Source: CAIQPS01 sp963721365 (GTDB lineage Bacteria; Actinomycetota; Thermoleophilia; RBG-16-64-13). Taken from it: a DNA stretch of 64,000 nucleotides. The stretch lies in the NCBI GenBank assembly GCA_963721365.1, contig CAVRJE010000020.1:62001-126000 (forward strand), given 5' to 3'. Below are positions 17,102 to 27,271 of the stretch, in pieces. The notes under the pieces are model-generated. The model was not told the DNA's origin. It did no database searches and saw nothing but the letters and a program-made list of their open reading frames with translations. The translations under genes and the position numbers were made by a program. The first letter of the stretch is position 1. The number at the start of each line of letters is the position of its first letter.

Positions 17102-19737
17102 CTAGTCGACGCTGAAGCGACGCAACCGCAGCGAGTTGGTCAGCACGCTGACCGACGAAAGCGCCATCGCGACTGCCGCGAACATGGGGTCGAGCAGGAT
17201 GCCGAACGCCGGGTACAGAATACCCGCGGCGATGGGGATCAGCGCGATGTTGTATCCGAAAGCCCAACCAAGGTTCTGCTTGATCACCCTCATGGTGGCC
17301 CGGCTCAGCCGGATAGAAGTGCCGATGGGAGTGAGATCTCCCCGGATAAGGGTGATATCGGAGGTCTCCATGGCCACGTCCGTGCCCGTGCCGATCGCGA
17401 TGCCGATGTCGGCCTGAGCCAACGCCGGGGCGTCGTTGATGCCATCCCCCACCATCGCCACGACCTTGCCGGCGGCCTGCAGTTCCTTGACCGCCTGGGC
17501 TTTGCGCTCGGGAAGGACCTCGGCCAGCACGTGGCTGATGCCTGCCTGGCGGGCGATCGCTTCGGCCGTGCGCTGGTTGTCCCCGGTGATCATGTAGACC
17601 TCGAGACCGAGAGCCTGCAGGCCCCGGACCGCGTCGGCCGAATCGGGTTTGAGCACGTCGGCCACGCCGATGATCCCAGCCACCGCGCCGCCCACGATGA
17701 CGAACATGGGGGTCTTGCCCTCTTCCGCCAGACGGCCGGCCGTCGCTTCGAGGCCGTTGAGCGAGTAGCCCCGTTCGTCGAGCAGCCGGCGATTGCCGAG
17801 CAGGACGTCGGCTCCCTCGATCACCGCCTCCACGCCTCGCCCCGGCATCGCCGAGAAATGGGAAACATCGCCGAGTTGGAGTCGCCGGCTCTTCGCCTCG
17901 TCGACGATCGCTTCCCCCAGAGGGTGCTCCGAGCCCCGTTCTGCGGAGGCAGCCAGGCGCAACAGCTCGTTCTCGCCGAGCGCCGCGGTCGTGCCGTCCC
18001 CCCAGCGGCCTGCACCACGACGATGTCGGTCACTTCCGGCTTGCCGCGCGTGAGGGTCCCGGTCTTGTCGAGCACGATGACGTCGAGCTTGTAGGCCCGC
18101 TCGAGAGCTTCTCCCGAACGGATGAGGATGCCGTTCTCGGCGCCTTTGCCCGTGCCCACGACGATAGCCGTGGGGGTCGCCAGACCCATGGCGCATGGGC
18201 AGGCGATGATCACCACCGAGACGAAGGCCAGAAGAGCGAGCGTGAAGGCCGGCTCCGGGCCGAAGAAGTACCAGATCAAGAACGTCAGCACGGCGATGGC
18301 GAGGACGACCGGCACGAAGATGCTGGCGATGTAATCGGCCAGCCTCTGTATGGGCGCTTTGGAACCCTGGGCCTCTTCGACCAGCCGGACGATCTGGGCG
18401 AGAGCGGTGTCCCGGCCGACCTTGGTCGCGCGGAAGCGGAAGGAACCGGTGCGGTTGAGAGTGGCTCCTATCACCTCGTCGCCCGGGCCCTTCTCCACCG
18501 GGATGGACTCGCCGGTCAGCATGGATTCGTCCACTGCGGAGCGCCCTTCGAGCACTACTCCGTCGACGGGGATCTTCTCGCCCGGCCGGACGATGATGAC
18601 GTCGCCGACAAAGACCTCGTCGACCGGGATGTCGATCTCGATGGTGGCGCCGTCGGAGACCGCTACCGGCCGAGTGGCGAGCGAACACGCCGAGTCTGCC
18701 TCGGCGCCGGCGCCGCTCCCGGGGCCCGCCTGCATCGCAGCCGCCGCCGGCTCTTCCGTGGCCGGGTCGGCCGTGCCCGCCGCCGACTCTCCCACCAGCG
18801 CCGGCGCGGGCCGCACGACGCGGGCGGTCTTCGCTTGAAGGCCGATCAGGCGGCGCATCGCCGCCCCCGTCTGACCTTTCGCCCGCGCCTCGAGCCAGCG
18901 ACCCAGGAGTATGAGGCCGATGATGATGACCGCGGAGTCGTAATAGACGGCCGCCTCGAATCCGGCGCCCGCCGCCCGCTCGAAGGCGCCCGGGAAGAAG
19001 GTGACGGCAGCCGAATAGAGATAGGCGACCGACGTACCCACCGCGATGAGGGTGTTCATATCGGTGGTGTGATGACGCAGTGCAGCCCAGGCCCCGCGGT
19101 AGAACTGGCCGCCCGCCCAGAACTGCACCGGGGTGGCCAGGGCGAACATGACGTACCACTGGGTCTGCATGCTCAGCCACGACTCGGGGATGAGCATCAT
19201 GAGCATGAGGATGGCCCCGACCGCCAGCGAGACGATGAACTTCAGCCGGATGAGCGAGACCTGCCGGCGGCGCTCCTCTTCGGCGGCCGCGCCCGGCTCC
19301 GCAGGGGCGGCCCCGTCCTCCGCCACAAGCATCCGGTAGCCCGCGTCCTGGACGGCCCTCGCGATCCCCGCCGGCGTGACGATCCCCGGTAGATAGGTGA
19401 CGGTCAGGCGCTCGGTAGCCAGGTTCACCGCCGCCCGTACCACGCCCGAAAGCCCCTGGATGGTCTTCTCCACGCGGGCGGAGCAGGCGGCGCAGTTCAT
19501 CCCCGTCACGGGGTAGGTGGCAGTAACGGCCGGAACGTCGTACCCGGCGGAGCGGACCGTGTCCACCAACGCCGCCACGGATAGGCTCTCGGGATCGAAG
19601 GTGACCTGCGCCTTCTCGGTGGCGAAGTTGACGGCCGCCTGTTCCACCCCGGGCAGTCGGCCGAGGGCCTTCTCCACCCGCAGCGCGCAGGCGGCACAAC
19701 TCATGTTGCTGATAGGGATCTGAACGGTCTCTGTCAC
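17102..19737 (-). CDS. copA: CopA-type copper-transporting P1B ATPase (one frameshift)
   Basis: This membrane ATPase exports copper(I). Two N-terminal metal-binding domains carry MSCAACALRVEKAL and MNCAACSARVEKTI. Then come the membrane helices, the transport site IIACPCAMGLATPT, the phosphorylation site DKTGTLT, the SEHPLGEAI nucleotide-domain motif and VAMVGDGINDAPALA. The frame changes in a run of six C at 17998-18003, just after the phosphorylation domain begins, and one base restores it. An Ala/Gly/Glu-rich insert of about 50 residues (roughly 306-358) lies at the start of the actuator domain, which is unusual. GTG start at 19737. No copper regulator is adjacent. Confidence 0.92.
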
Positions 19738-19904
19738 TGGTCCCCCGTCGAGGGGTCAAGGGGTGACGATGATACCGTCGGCCCCGCCCGCCGCCAAGTC
19801 CGAACTGCGCAAGTTCGAGCGGAGGTTCAAGTACGGCCCCACGGCGGCCGATACTAACCCATATTGAAGTAAGAACGCCGCATGCCTGCGCCTGGAGGGG
19901 CTGA

Positions 19905-22685
19905 TTGTCGCTACGCGTGAAGATCTATCTGATTGTGGGACTCACGCTGCTGGTCGCCGTGGCGGTCGTCTTCATGGTCTCGCAGACCGTCTTCATGCGA
20001 GGGTTCGCCAGCGTCGAGAATGCCGAGATGCAGGAGCAGGTCAAGCGCGCAAAGGCCGCGGTGACCTGGAACCTGACGGAATTGAGCGCGGCCGCGCGAA
20101 CCTATTCTTCGCGTGACGACACTCTGGCCTTTCTGCAGTACAGAGACCCGAAGTACACCGATTCCAGCTTTCCGCCATCGTTCTTCCAAGGGTTCGAGGC
20201 AAACGCAGCCGCCATCCTCGACGAAAACGGGGCGATCGTCTGGGGCCGCGGCTTCGACCCCGACAACCCCGACATCACGGCCCTGCCCAGCGGACTCGAC
20301 GGCTACCTGCCCCCCGGAGGCCCGCTCGCCCAGCAGTTCGCGGCGGACCACGACACCTCCGGGATACTGATGCTCTCCGACGGCCCGATGCTGGTAGATA
20401 TGCAGCCCATCATCGGTGAGCCGGACGGCCAGGTCCTGGGAGCTTTCCTGGTGGGACGATGGCTTGACGCCACGAGCGTGGCCGAGCTTGGAGCCCGGAC
20501 CAGGCTCGACCTGGCCGTGCTGCCTGCCTCCGCATCGGTGCTGCCGGCGGAAGTACGCGAGGCCGCTGCCTCCTCCGGGGCCGCGGCAAGAACGTTCGTG
20601 ATCCCGCAGAACGCGGGCACAGTTTCCGGGTACGCGGTGCTGAACGATCTGGTGGGAAAGCCCGCGCTGGTGATGCAGGTGGACATGCCCAGGGCCATCT
20701 ATGCGCAAGGGGCGGCCAGCGTGCGCAACTTCACGCTCTCTCTCCTTGCCTTGGTCGTGGTTTTTGGCCTGGTGCTCAACCAGTTGCTCGAGCGCTCCCT
20801 CTTCCGAAGGCTGGCCGGCCTCACCAGTCAGGTTCGTCAAATGCGTCCCGGCCGGGGAAAGTTGACCCCCATCGCGGTCGCCGGCCACGACGAGCTCGAC
20901 CTCCTGGCGGAGACGATCAATGCCGGCTTCTCGCAACTCGAGACAACCCGTACCCAGCAAGAATCGCAGGCTCGAAGCCTGGTCTCCACGCTTGACGAGC
21001 TGGAGGGCCGGCACCAGGATCTGAAGAAGGCCCACGTCCGTCTCCAGCAGTTCCAGCACGTGAGCGCGTCACTCGGGAGCAGCCTCGAGATCCAAGACGC
21101 TCTGGCCCGGATAGAGGCCACCGCGCTGGATATCTTCGAGGCCGATGAGGTCTGGCTGCTCCGGTCGCAGCCGGATCAGCAACAGCTCACCGGTCTGGGG
21201 GTTTTCTTCCGCGAGAAGTCCGGCTACGCCAAGCTGCCCCGGTTGTTCGGGTGCGAACGCCCGGATTCCGGGCTTCCACAACAGGCGAACCGCTTGTTGA
21301 AAGCGGTGTTCCAGGGCTCCGACGCGATATTCATCTCTTCCCTCAGCGCCCTGACCCAGGAGGAGCAGCTAAGGCTCTTCCGCGGCGCGTTGCCCGACCT
21401 GGAAGGCTTCGAGTCGCTCACCCTTGTCCCCTTGCTCGCCGATGACTCCTCGCTCGGTCTCGCGATATCGGCGTCGAGGACCCCGGGTGAGTTCACGGCC
21501 GACCGACGGTCCACGATCCTGCTGTTCGCCGGCCAGGTGGCCCAGGCGCTCAAGAACACGCGGCTCGTGGAAGAGATCAAGGCTCTCGGCGAGATAGATT
21601 CGCTCAGCGGGCTGTTCAACCGGAGGCGGGCGCTCGAGCAACTCGAGATGGAGATCCGGCGGGCACAACGCTATGAGGGCAAGTTCGCGGTGCTGATAGC
21701 GGACATCGACAACTTCAAGTTCTTCAACGACACCTATGGACATCCGCTCGGCGACGAGATCATCCGGCGCGTGGCCGAAGTCCTCTGCCGCCGGAGCCGC
21801 GCCTCCGACTTCGTAGCCCGCTTCGGCGGGGACGAATTCATGCTCATCCTCCCAGAGGCCTACCGGGCCGACGCGAAGACCGTCGCCGATCATATGCGCG
21901 CCGAGCTTTCCTCGCTGCCGTACGTCGCGCCCGACGGCGCGCGCATCCCTCTGCGCATGAGCTTCGGAGCGTCCTCGTATCCCGAGGACGGCCAGGACGC
22001 GGCGGCGTTGATCGCCGTGGCCGACGCCAACCTCTACGAGGCCAAGCGGTGGGGCGGCGACACCGTGACGGTTCGTCCCGAGCCTATCAGCGGGGAGGCG
22101 ATCGACTCGCGGGCGTTCAGCACCCTCGATTCCCTTGTCAGCGCGGTCGACAACAAGGACCACTACACCCGGCGGCACTCTGCCCAGGTGGCCGAGCACA
22201 CCGCGCTCATGGCCAAGGCGCTCGGCCTGGAGAGCGAGCAGCAGGAGGCGCTGCGCGTCGCTTCCCTGTTGCACGACGTCGGCAAGATCGGGGTGCCCGA
22301 CCGGATCTTGCGCAAGCCGGGGTCGCTCACGGCGAAAGAGTTGGACTACATGAGGCAGCATCCCCTTATAGGCAGCATGATGATCTCGCAGCATCTGCCG
22401 GATAGCGTCGACGTGAAGGACGCGGTCGCCTGCCACCACGAGCGCTGGGATGGGATGGGGTACCCCGCCCGCCTGCGAGACCGGGACATCCCCTTGCTCG
22501 CAAGGATCCTCGCTGTGGCCGACGCCTATTCGGCGATGACGACCGACCGTCCGTACCGAGCCGGCATCGACGCGCGCGAGGCTATGGAGAGACTGCTGGA
22601 GGAAAGCGGCACCCAGTTCGATCCGGACCTGGTGCAGACGTTCGTGGCCTGCCTCGCCCCCGCGGGAGCTGCGCTCTCAGCCTGA
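19905..22685 (+). CDS. Membrane sensor with CHASE4-like, HAMP, GAF, GGDEF and HD-GYP domains
   Basis: This 926-residue protein likely makes and degrades cyclic di-GMP in response to an outside signal. It has an N-terminal helix, an extracytoplasmic domain resembling CHASE4 (residues ~35-260), a second helix, a HAMP-like linker and a GAF-like region. A GGDEF domain follows with intact ARFGGDEF and an upstream RASD that fits the inhibitory I-site. A C-terminal HD-GYP domain has HDVGKIG, HHERWDGMGYP and VADAYSAMT. Both catalytic centres look complete. The start is TTG at 19905, preceded by a strong GGAGGGG. It is monocistronic and convergent with the sigma-factor gene. Confidence 0.9.
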   Translation: MSLRVKIYLIVGLTLLVAVAVVFMVSQTVFMRGFASVENAEMQEQVKRAKAAVTWNLTELSAAARTYSSRDDTLAFLQYRDPKYTDSSFPPSFFQGFEANAAAILDENGAIVWGRGFDPDNPDITALPSGLDGYLPPGGPLAQQFAADHDTSGILMLSDGPMLVDMQPIIGEPDGQVLGAFLVGRWLDATSVAELGARTRLDLAVLPASASVLPAEVREAAASSGAAARTFVIPQNAGTVSGYAVLNDLVGKPALVMQVDMPRAIYAQGAASVRNFTLSLLALVVVFGLVLNQLLERSLFRRLAGLTSQVRQMRPGRGKLTPIAVAGHDELDLLAETINAGFSQLETTRTQQESQARSLVSTLDELEGRHQDLKKAHVRLQQFQHVSASLGSSLEIQDALARIEATALDIFEADEVWLLRSQPDQQQLTGLGVFFREKSGYAKLPRLFGCERPDSGLPQQANRLLKAVFQGSDAIFISSLSALTQEEQLRLFRGALPDLEGFESLTLVPLLADDSSLGLAISASRTPGEFTADRRSTILLFAGQVAQALKNTRLVEEIKALGEIDSLSGLFNRRRALEQLEMEIRRAQRYEGKFAVLIADIDNFKFFNDTYGHPLGDEIIRRVAEVLCRRSRASDFVARFGGDEFMLILPEAYRADAKTVADHMRAELSSLPYVAPDGARIPLRMSFGASSYPEDGQDAAALIAVADANLYEAKRWGGDTVTVRPEPISGEAIDSRAFSTLDSLVSAVDNKDHYTRRHSAQVAEHTALMAKALGLESEQQEALRVASLLHDVGKIGVPDRILRKPGSLTAKELDYMRQHPLIGSMMISQHLPDSVDVKDAVACHHERWDGMGYPARLRDRDIPLLARILAVADAYSAMTTDRPYRAGIDAREAMERLLEESGTQFDPDLVQTFVACLAPAGAALSA

Positions 22686-22715
22686 CGGCAGCTGGCGACC
22701 CGCCCCGGGGCGGCT

Positions 22716-23840
22716 CTACTGCGCCTTGCTCCGAAGATTCCGGGTCTTGTCGATAGCCTGAAGCTTTGCTAGAGCCTTAGCTTCTATCTGCCGGATGCGT
22801 TCCCGCGTGACTCCGAACCGCTTGGCGACTTCTTCCAAGGTTCGTGGGTGCTCGCCCTTGAGCCCGAAACGAAGCTCGATCACCTTGCGCTCCCGATAGG
22901 GCAGCATGGCAAGGGCGTCGTTCACCCCGTCCCGGTCGAGCTGCGAGGCGACCGCGTCGAACGACCGGACGGCGTCCTCGTCTTCGATGAAGTCGCCCAA
23001 CTCGGAGTCCTCTTCTTCGCCGATGGGCGTCTCGAGCGAAACCGTGGTCTGGCTGATCCGCAGAATCTCCCGGATCTCTCCGTCGGTCATGCCCATCTCG
23101 GAGGCTATCTCCTCGGGCACGGGCTCCCGGCCCATGTTCTGCAGCAACTGCCGCTGCACGCGGATGAGCTTGTTGATCTTCTCCACCATGTGGACAGGGA
23201 TGCGGATGGTCCTCGCCTTATCGGCGATCGCCCTGGTGATGGCCTGCCTGATCCACCACGTCGCGTAGGTGGAGAACTTGTGGCCCTTGCGGTAGTCGAA
23301 CTTCTCGACCGCGCGGATGAGGCCCAGATTGCCCTCCTGGATGAGGTCCAGGAAGCTCATGCCGTCTGTGTGATAGCGCTTGGCGATGGACACGACCAGG
23401 CGCAGGTTGGCCTCAGTCAGCTCGTGCTTGGCCCGGATGTCTCCGCGCTCGATGCGCTTGGCCAGGGACACTTCCTGCTGCGCGGTGAGCAGTTTTACCC
23501 GGCCGATCTCCTTGAGATACATCCGGACCGGATCGGTCGTAGGCACGTCCACGCTGAGATCGAGCTCGTCCGCCGACCGGGGCCATTCCAGCTGCTCGGC
23601 CCGCGCGTCGAGCTCGAGCTCCTCATCGGAGTCCAGACCGGACTCGTCGACGACCTCGATACCCTGGTCGAGCAGAGTGGTGTACATGAGCTCGATCTGC
23701 TCGGTGGTCAGGTCGACTTCAGAAAGGACTTCGGCGATGTCTTCGGCCGTGACGAAGCCGCGGCCCCGGCCGAGCTCTACGAGCCCGTCGACTTCCTCGA
23801 TATTGACTATCCAGCCTTCCGGCGCAGGAGTCCCGGTCAA
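22716..23840 (-). CDS. RpoD-family sigma-70 factor, copy 1
   Basis: A primary-type sigma factor: region 1.2 (DPVRMYLKEIGRVKLL), region 2 (LRLVVSIAKRY, FLDLIQEGNLGLIRAVEKFDY, KFSTYATWWIRQAI), region 3 (PVHMVEKINKL) and region 4 with the helix-turn-helix TLEEVAKRFGVTRERIRQIE. It has a short acidic N-terminal part and no long non-conserved insert. The chosen start is TTG 23840, which overlaps the HxlR stop as TTGA and gives 374 residues. It closely resembles the factor at 28223, so this genome has two RpoD-like factors within 6 kb. Its position behind gatCAB and an HxlR gene suggests a conditional, HrdB/MysB-like role, but this is inference. Confidence 0.88.
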   Translation of the reverse strand: MTGTPAPEGWIVNIEEVDGLVELGRGRGFVTAEDIAEVLSEVDLTTEQIELMYTTLLDQGIEVVDESGLDSDEELELDARAEQLEWPRSADELDLSVDVPTTDPVRMYLKEIGRVKLLTAQQEVSLAKRIERGDIRAKHELTEANLRLVVSIAKRYHTDGMSFLDLIQEGNLGLIRAVEKFDYRKGHKFSTYATWWIRQAITRAIADKARTIRIPVHMVEKINKLIRVQRQLLQNMGREPVPEEIASEMGMTDGEIREILRISQTTVSLETPIGEEEDSELGDFIEDEDAVRSFDAVASQLDRDGVNDALAMLPYRERKVIELRFGLKGEHPRTLEEVAKRFGVTRERIRQIEAKALAKLQAIDKTRNLRSKAQ

Positions 23841-24232
23841 CTTGCCCCTCCCGAGTCTGCGGCCGAATGGCCATCGCCAAGCCATTTGGTCCCGTACTCA
23901 CGCATGTGCTCGATGAGGGGGATAAGGTCCCAGCCCATCTCGGTCAGCGTATATTCCACCCGCGGAGGCACTTCGGCGAAGCTCTTGCGGGTGACGATGG
24001 CAGATTTCTCGAGGGCCTTCAGCCGCTCGGAGAGCGTCTTGGGGCTGATGCCCGCAAGCGAACGCTCCAGGGCGCTGAAACGGTTGATGCCGGCAGAGAG
24101 GTCTCGCAGGATCAGAAGGGTCCACTTGCCGGAGATGATGTCGGCGGTCCTGAGAACTGGGCAGCTCTCAGGGTGCGCACTTGCTGATTGCACGATGCCG
24201 GCACCCCCGCTGGCTGGTCGAGCGCTGTTCAA
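23837..24232 (-). CDS. HxlR-family winged-helix transcriptional regulator
   Basis: The family pattern is clear: a single Cys near the N-terminus (ESCPVLRTADII), then GKWTLLILRDLSAG, RFSALERSLAGISPKTLSERLKALE with the recognition helix, and PPRVEYTLTEMGWDLIPL in the wing. HxlR proteins are dimeric regulators, often sensing thiol-reactive compounds through that cysteine. The start is probably TTG at 24232, 37 bases after gatB; an internal GTG is a fallback. It overlaps the sigma-factor start by four bases, so regulator and sigma factor are probably made together. Confidence 0.88.
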   Translation of the reverse strand: MNSARPASGGAGIVQSASAHPESCPVLRTADIISGKWTLLILRDLSAGINRFSALERSLAGISPKTLSERLKALEKSAIVTRKSFAEVPPRVEYTLTEMGWDLIPLIEHMREYGTKWLGDGHSAADSGGAS

Positions 24233-24269
24233 AAAAGGTAAGGAAAGGTACCAGAGATATGCAGCCCTT

Positions 24270-25775
24270 TCAACCCTTTGCGGGCTTTCTTAGGTGCTTG
24301 CGCAGCAGTTCGTTGACCAGTTGCGGGTTGGCCTGGCCGCGGGTCTCCTTCATGATCTGGCCCACGAAGAAGCCAAGGACCTTGTCCCGGCCCTGCCTGA
24401 ACTCCTCGGCCGGACCAGGGTTCGCCGCCACGATGCGAGCCACCATGGCGTCCAACTCCCCTACGTCAGAGATCTGGCCCAGCCCCTTCTCGGCGACGAT
24501 GGACCCGGCATCCCGGCCGGTCTCGCTCATGGTCTCGAACACCTCTTTGGCCATCTTGCCGGAGAGAGTACCGTCGAGCACAAGGCCGAGCAGCTCCGCG
24601 AGTGCCTGCGGCGTCACCGGGCAGTCGGCCACGTCGAGCCCGGAAGTATTGAGATAGGCCGAGAGGTCGCCGAGCACCCAGTTGGCCGATACGCGCGGGT
24701 CGCCGGTGATGGCGGAAAGAGCCTCGAAGTAGTCCCCAAGGGGTTTGTTGGCAGCGAGCAGCGCCGCGTCCTTGGGCGGCAGGCCGTACTGGCCCACCAG
24801 CCTCTCCTTGCGCGCCGCCGGCAGCTCGGGCAGCCCCGCCCGGACCCGCTCGATGTAGTCCTCGTCCAGCTCGATGGGAGGAAGGTCGGGCTCCGGGAAA
24901 TACCGGTAGTCGTGGGCCTCTTCCTTGCTGCGGAGGGTCGATACTCGTCCCGTCGTAGGATCGAAATGGACCGTCTCCTGAACGATCCGTTCTCCGCTCT
25001 CCAGGCTGCCTATCTGCCGCTCGATCTCGGCCTCCAGCCCCCGGTGAAGGAAGCGGAAGGAGTTCATGTTCTTGAGCTCGGTTTTGGTGCCCAATGGCTG
25101 TCCAGCGTGGCGCACCGAGACGTTGGCGTCGCACCGGAGAGACCCCTCTTCCATGTTGACGTCCGACACCCCGAGCTGCTCGACGAGGCTGCGGAGTTGC
25201 GTCAGGAAGGCGCGGGCGTGGTCGGGCGTGGAGATGTCCGGCTCGGTCACGATCTCGACGAGCGGGGTGCCGCCCCGGTTGAAATCCACCAGCGAGTAGT
25301 CGGCCCCGGCGATGCGGCCGGAAGCGCCGCCCGCGTGCACGAGCTTGCCTGCGTCTTCTTCCAGGTGGACGCGGGTGATGCCGACACGCAACAGCGTGCC
25401 GTCCTCCAGTTCCACGTCCAGATGTCCGCCGATGCCCAGGGGCAGGTCGTACTGCGAGATCTGGTACGCCTTCGGCAGGTCAGGGTAGAAGTAGTTCTTC
25501 CGGTGGAAGATGGTCCGTCCGGCGATGCGGCAATCGAGAGCCAAGGCGATGCGCGCCGCATACTCGATCGCCTTCTCGTTGGTCACCGGCAGCACGCCCG
25601 GATGGCCAAGGCAGACCGGGCAGACGTGGGTGTTCGGCGGTTCCCCGAAGGTCACGGCGCACCCGCAGAACATCTTGGTGCGGGTGCTGAGCTGCACGTG
25701 GATCTCCAGGCCGATGACCGCTTCCCAGGCGTCCCCGGGTGCGGCGGCGCTTGGGCCCCCCGTCTGCGCGCTCAC
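24270..25775 (-). CDS. gatB: Aspartyl/glutamyl-tRNA amidotransferase subunit B
   Basis: GatB binds the misacylated Glu-tRNA(Gln) or Asp-tRNA(Asn) and activates it for amidation. It starts with WEAVIGLEIHVQLSTRTKMF, continues with FCGCAVTFGEPPNTHVCPVCLGHPG (a CxC...CxxC zinc site) and DLPKAYQISQYDLP, and ends in the helical tRNA-binding tail (NPQLVNELLRKHLRK). GTG 25775 overlaps the gatA stop (GTGA) and gives 501 residues. A longer upstream reading is only the gatA tail in another frame. The gatC-gatA-gatB order is tightly coupled by four-base overlaps. Confidence 0.97.
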   Translation of the reverse strand: MSAQTGGPSAAAPGDAWEAVIGLEIHVQLSTRTKMFCGCAVTFGEPPNTHVCPVCLGHPGVLPVTNEKAIEYAARIALALDCRIAGRTIFHRKNYFYPDLPKAYQISQYDLPLGIGGHLDVELEDGTLLRVGITRVHLEEDAGKLVHAGGASGRIAGADYSLVDFNRGGTPLVEIVTEPDISTPDHARAFLTQLRSLVEQLGVSDVNMEEGSLRCDANVSVRHAGQPLGTKTELKNMNSFRFLHRGLEAEIERQIGSLESGERIVQETVHFDPTTGRVSTLRSKEEAHDYRYFPEPDLPPIELDEDYIERVRAGLPELPAARKERLVGQYGLPPKDAALLAANKPLGDYFEALSAITGDPRVSANWVLGDLSAYLNTSGLDVADCPVTPQALAELLGLVLDGTLSGKMAKEVFETMSETGRDAGSIVAEKGLGQISDVGELDAMVARIVAANPGPAEEFRQGRDKVLGFFVGQIMKETRGQANPQLVNELLRKHLRKPAKG

Positions 25776-27271
25776 GCCGCCACCTCCGCCAGCGGCGCGA
25801 TCGTCGGGATCTGGAGGCGCTGCTCGAGCGCGTGCGCCGCGTCCAGCACTCCGCGCTCGGAGAAGTGCGGTCCGATGATCTGGAAGCCGACCGGCAGACC
25901 TGCCGAGAACCCCGCCGGGATGCTGACGCCGGGCAGGGCGGCCAGGTTGACGGGGATGGTGCATAGATCGGACAGGTACATGGCCAGCGGGTCTGCGATC
26001 CGCTCCCCGATCTTGAAGGCCACGGTCGGCGAGGTGGGCGAGATGAGCAGATCGAAGTTCTGGAACGCCCGGGCGAAGTCCTGGATGATGAGGGTCCGGG
26101 TCCGCTGCGCCTGGGCGTAGTAGGCGTCGTAGTACCCCGCGGAAAGCGCGTAGGTGCCGATCATGATCCGCCGCTTGACCTCGGTGCCGAAGCCCTCGCT
26201 GCGGGTCCGGACGTACATCTCGTAGAGGTCTTCGGCATGCGCCGTCCGGTGCCCGTAGCGGACCCCGTCGAAACGGGCCAGGTTGGAGCTGGCCTCGGAG
26301 GGGGCGATCAGATAGTAGGCGGCGATACCCCGCTCCACGCTCGGCAGACTCACCTCTTCGCAGACTCCGCCCAGAGCGCCGATGGCGTCCACCACGGAGT
26401 CGAACACCTCCCGCACTCCCGGTTCGATAGCGTCGCCGACAAACTCTTTGATCACGCCGAAGCGCAGCCCTTCGAGCGCGCTCCGGTCCGGCACTCCTAC
26501 CGGCTCCGTCAACCCGAGGCTGGTGGAGTCGAGAGGATCGCGGCCGGCGATGAGGTCAAGGAGAGCAGCACTGTCTTTGACGTCGCGGGTGAGCGGGCCG
26601 ATCTGGTCCAGCGAGCTGGCGAAGGCGACCAGGCCGTAGCGGCTCACCGCGCCGTAGGTGGGCTTGAGCCCCACCACGCCGCACAGGGAGGCCGGCTGAC
26701 GGATGGAGCCGCCCGTATCGGTGCCCAGGGCCCAGGGGGCTTCGGAGGCGGCGACGCAGGCGGCCGAGCCGCCACTGGAGCCGCCCGGCACCCGGTCGAG
26801 ATCCCAGGGGTTCCGGGTGGTTTGGAAGGCGGAGTTCTCGGTGGAACTGCCCATGGCGAACTCGTCCATATTCAACTTGCCCAGGAAGATGAGCCCCGCC
26901 GCTCTCAGCTTGGCGATGACGGTGGCGTCGTACGGGGGGATGTAGCCTTTGAGGATCTTGGAGCCGCAGGTGGTCTCCATACCCTCGACCGCAAAGATGT
27001 CCTTGAGCGCTATCGGCACTCCCTCCCAGGGAAGCCGGTCGGCGAAGGACCTCTCGTCGACCCGCGCCGCGGCTGCCATGGCCCCGGCCTCGTCCACCAG
27101 GAGAAAGGACTTCACCCGCCCGTCGACCGAGGCGATCCGGTCAAGATAGGCCCGAGTGAGCTCGCGGGCCGACACGTCTCCCGACGCCAGCAACTCCCGG
27201 CACTGCCGGGCCGTGAGGCCGACGACATCTATGGAGCCGCTATCGCGCGGGTCCCCGCTCACGCCGGTCAC
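25772..27271 (-). CDS. gatA: Aspartyl/glutamyl-tRNA amidotransferase subunit A
   Basis: GatA is the amidase that frees ammonia from glutamine. The Ser-cisSer-Lys machinery is visible: the lysine in PIALKDIFAVEGMETTCGS, the cis-Ser in GGSSGGSAACVAA and the nucleophilic serine in DTGGSIRQPASLCG. The 499-residue length is standard. The GTG start at 27271 overlaps the gatC stop as GTGA. With GatB and GatC it provides Gln-tRNA and/or Asn-tRNA. No glutaminyl- or asparaginyl-tRNA synthetase is in the window, so which pathway it serves is not decided here. Confidence 0.97.
   Translation of the reverse strand: MTGVSGDPRDSGSIDVVGLTARQCRELLASGDVSARELTRAYLDRIASVDGRVKSFLLVDEAGAMAAAARVDERSFADRLPWEGVPIALKDIFAVEGMETTCGSKILKGYIPPYDATVIAKLRAAGLIFLGKLNMDEFAMGSSTENSAFQTTRNPWDLDRVPGGSSGGSAACVAASEAPWALGTDTGGSIRQPASLCGVVGLKPTYGAVSRYGLVAFASSLDQIGPLTRDVKDSAALLDLIAGRDPLDSTSLGLTEPVGVPDRSALEGLRFGVIKEFVGDAIEPGVREVFDSVVDAIGALGGVCEEVSLPSVERGIAAYYLIAPSEASSNLARFDGVRYGHRTAHAEDLYEMYVRTRSEGFGTEVKRRIMIGTYALSAGYYDAYYAQAQRTRTLIIQDFARAFQNFDLLISPTSPTVAFKIGERIADPLAMYLSDLCTIPVNLAALPGVSIPAGFSAGLPVGFQIIGPHFSERGVLDAAHALEQRLQIPTIAPLAEVAA

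Noticed and set aside
22700..22713. Short GC palindrome as a bidirectional terminator between convergent genes
   Set aside because: It can form only about five base pairs with a loop and has no U tract on either side.
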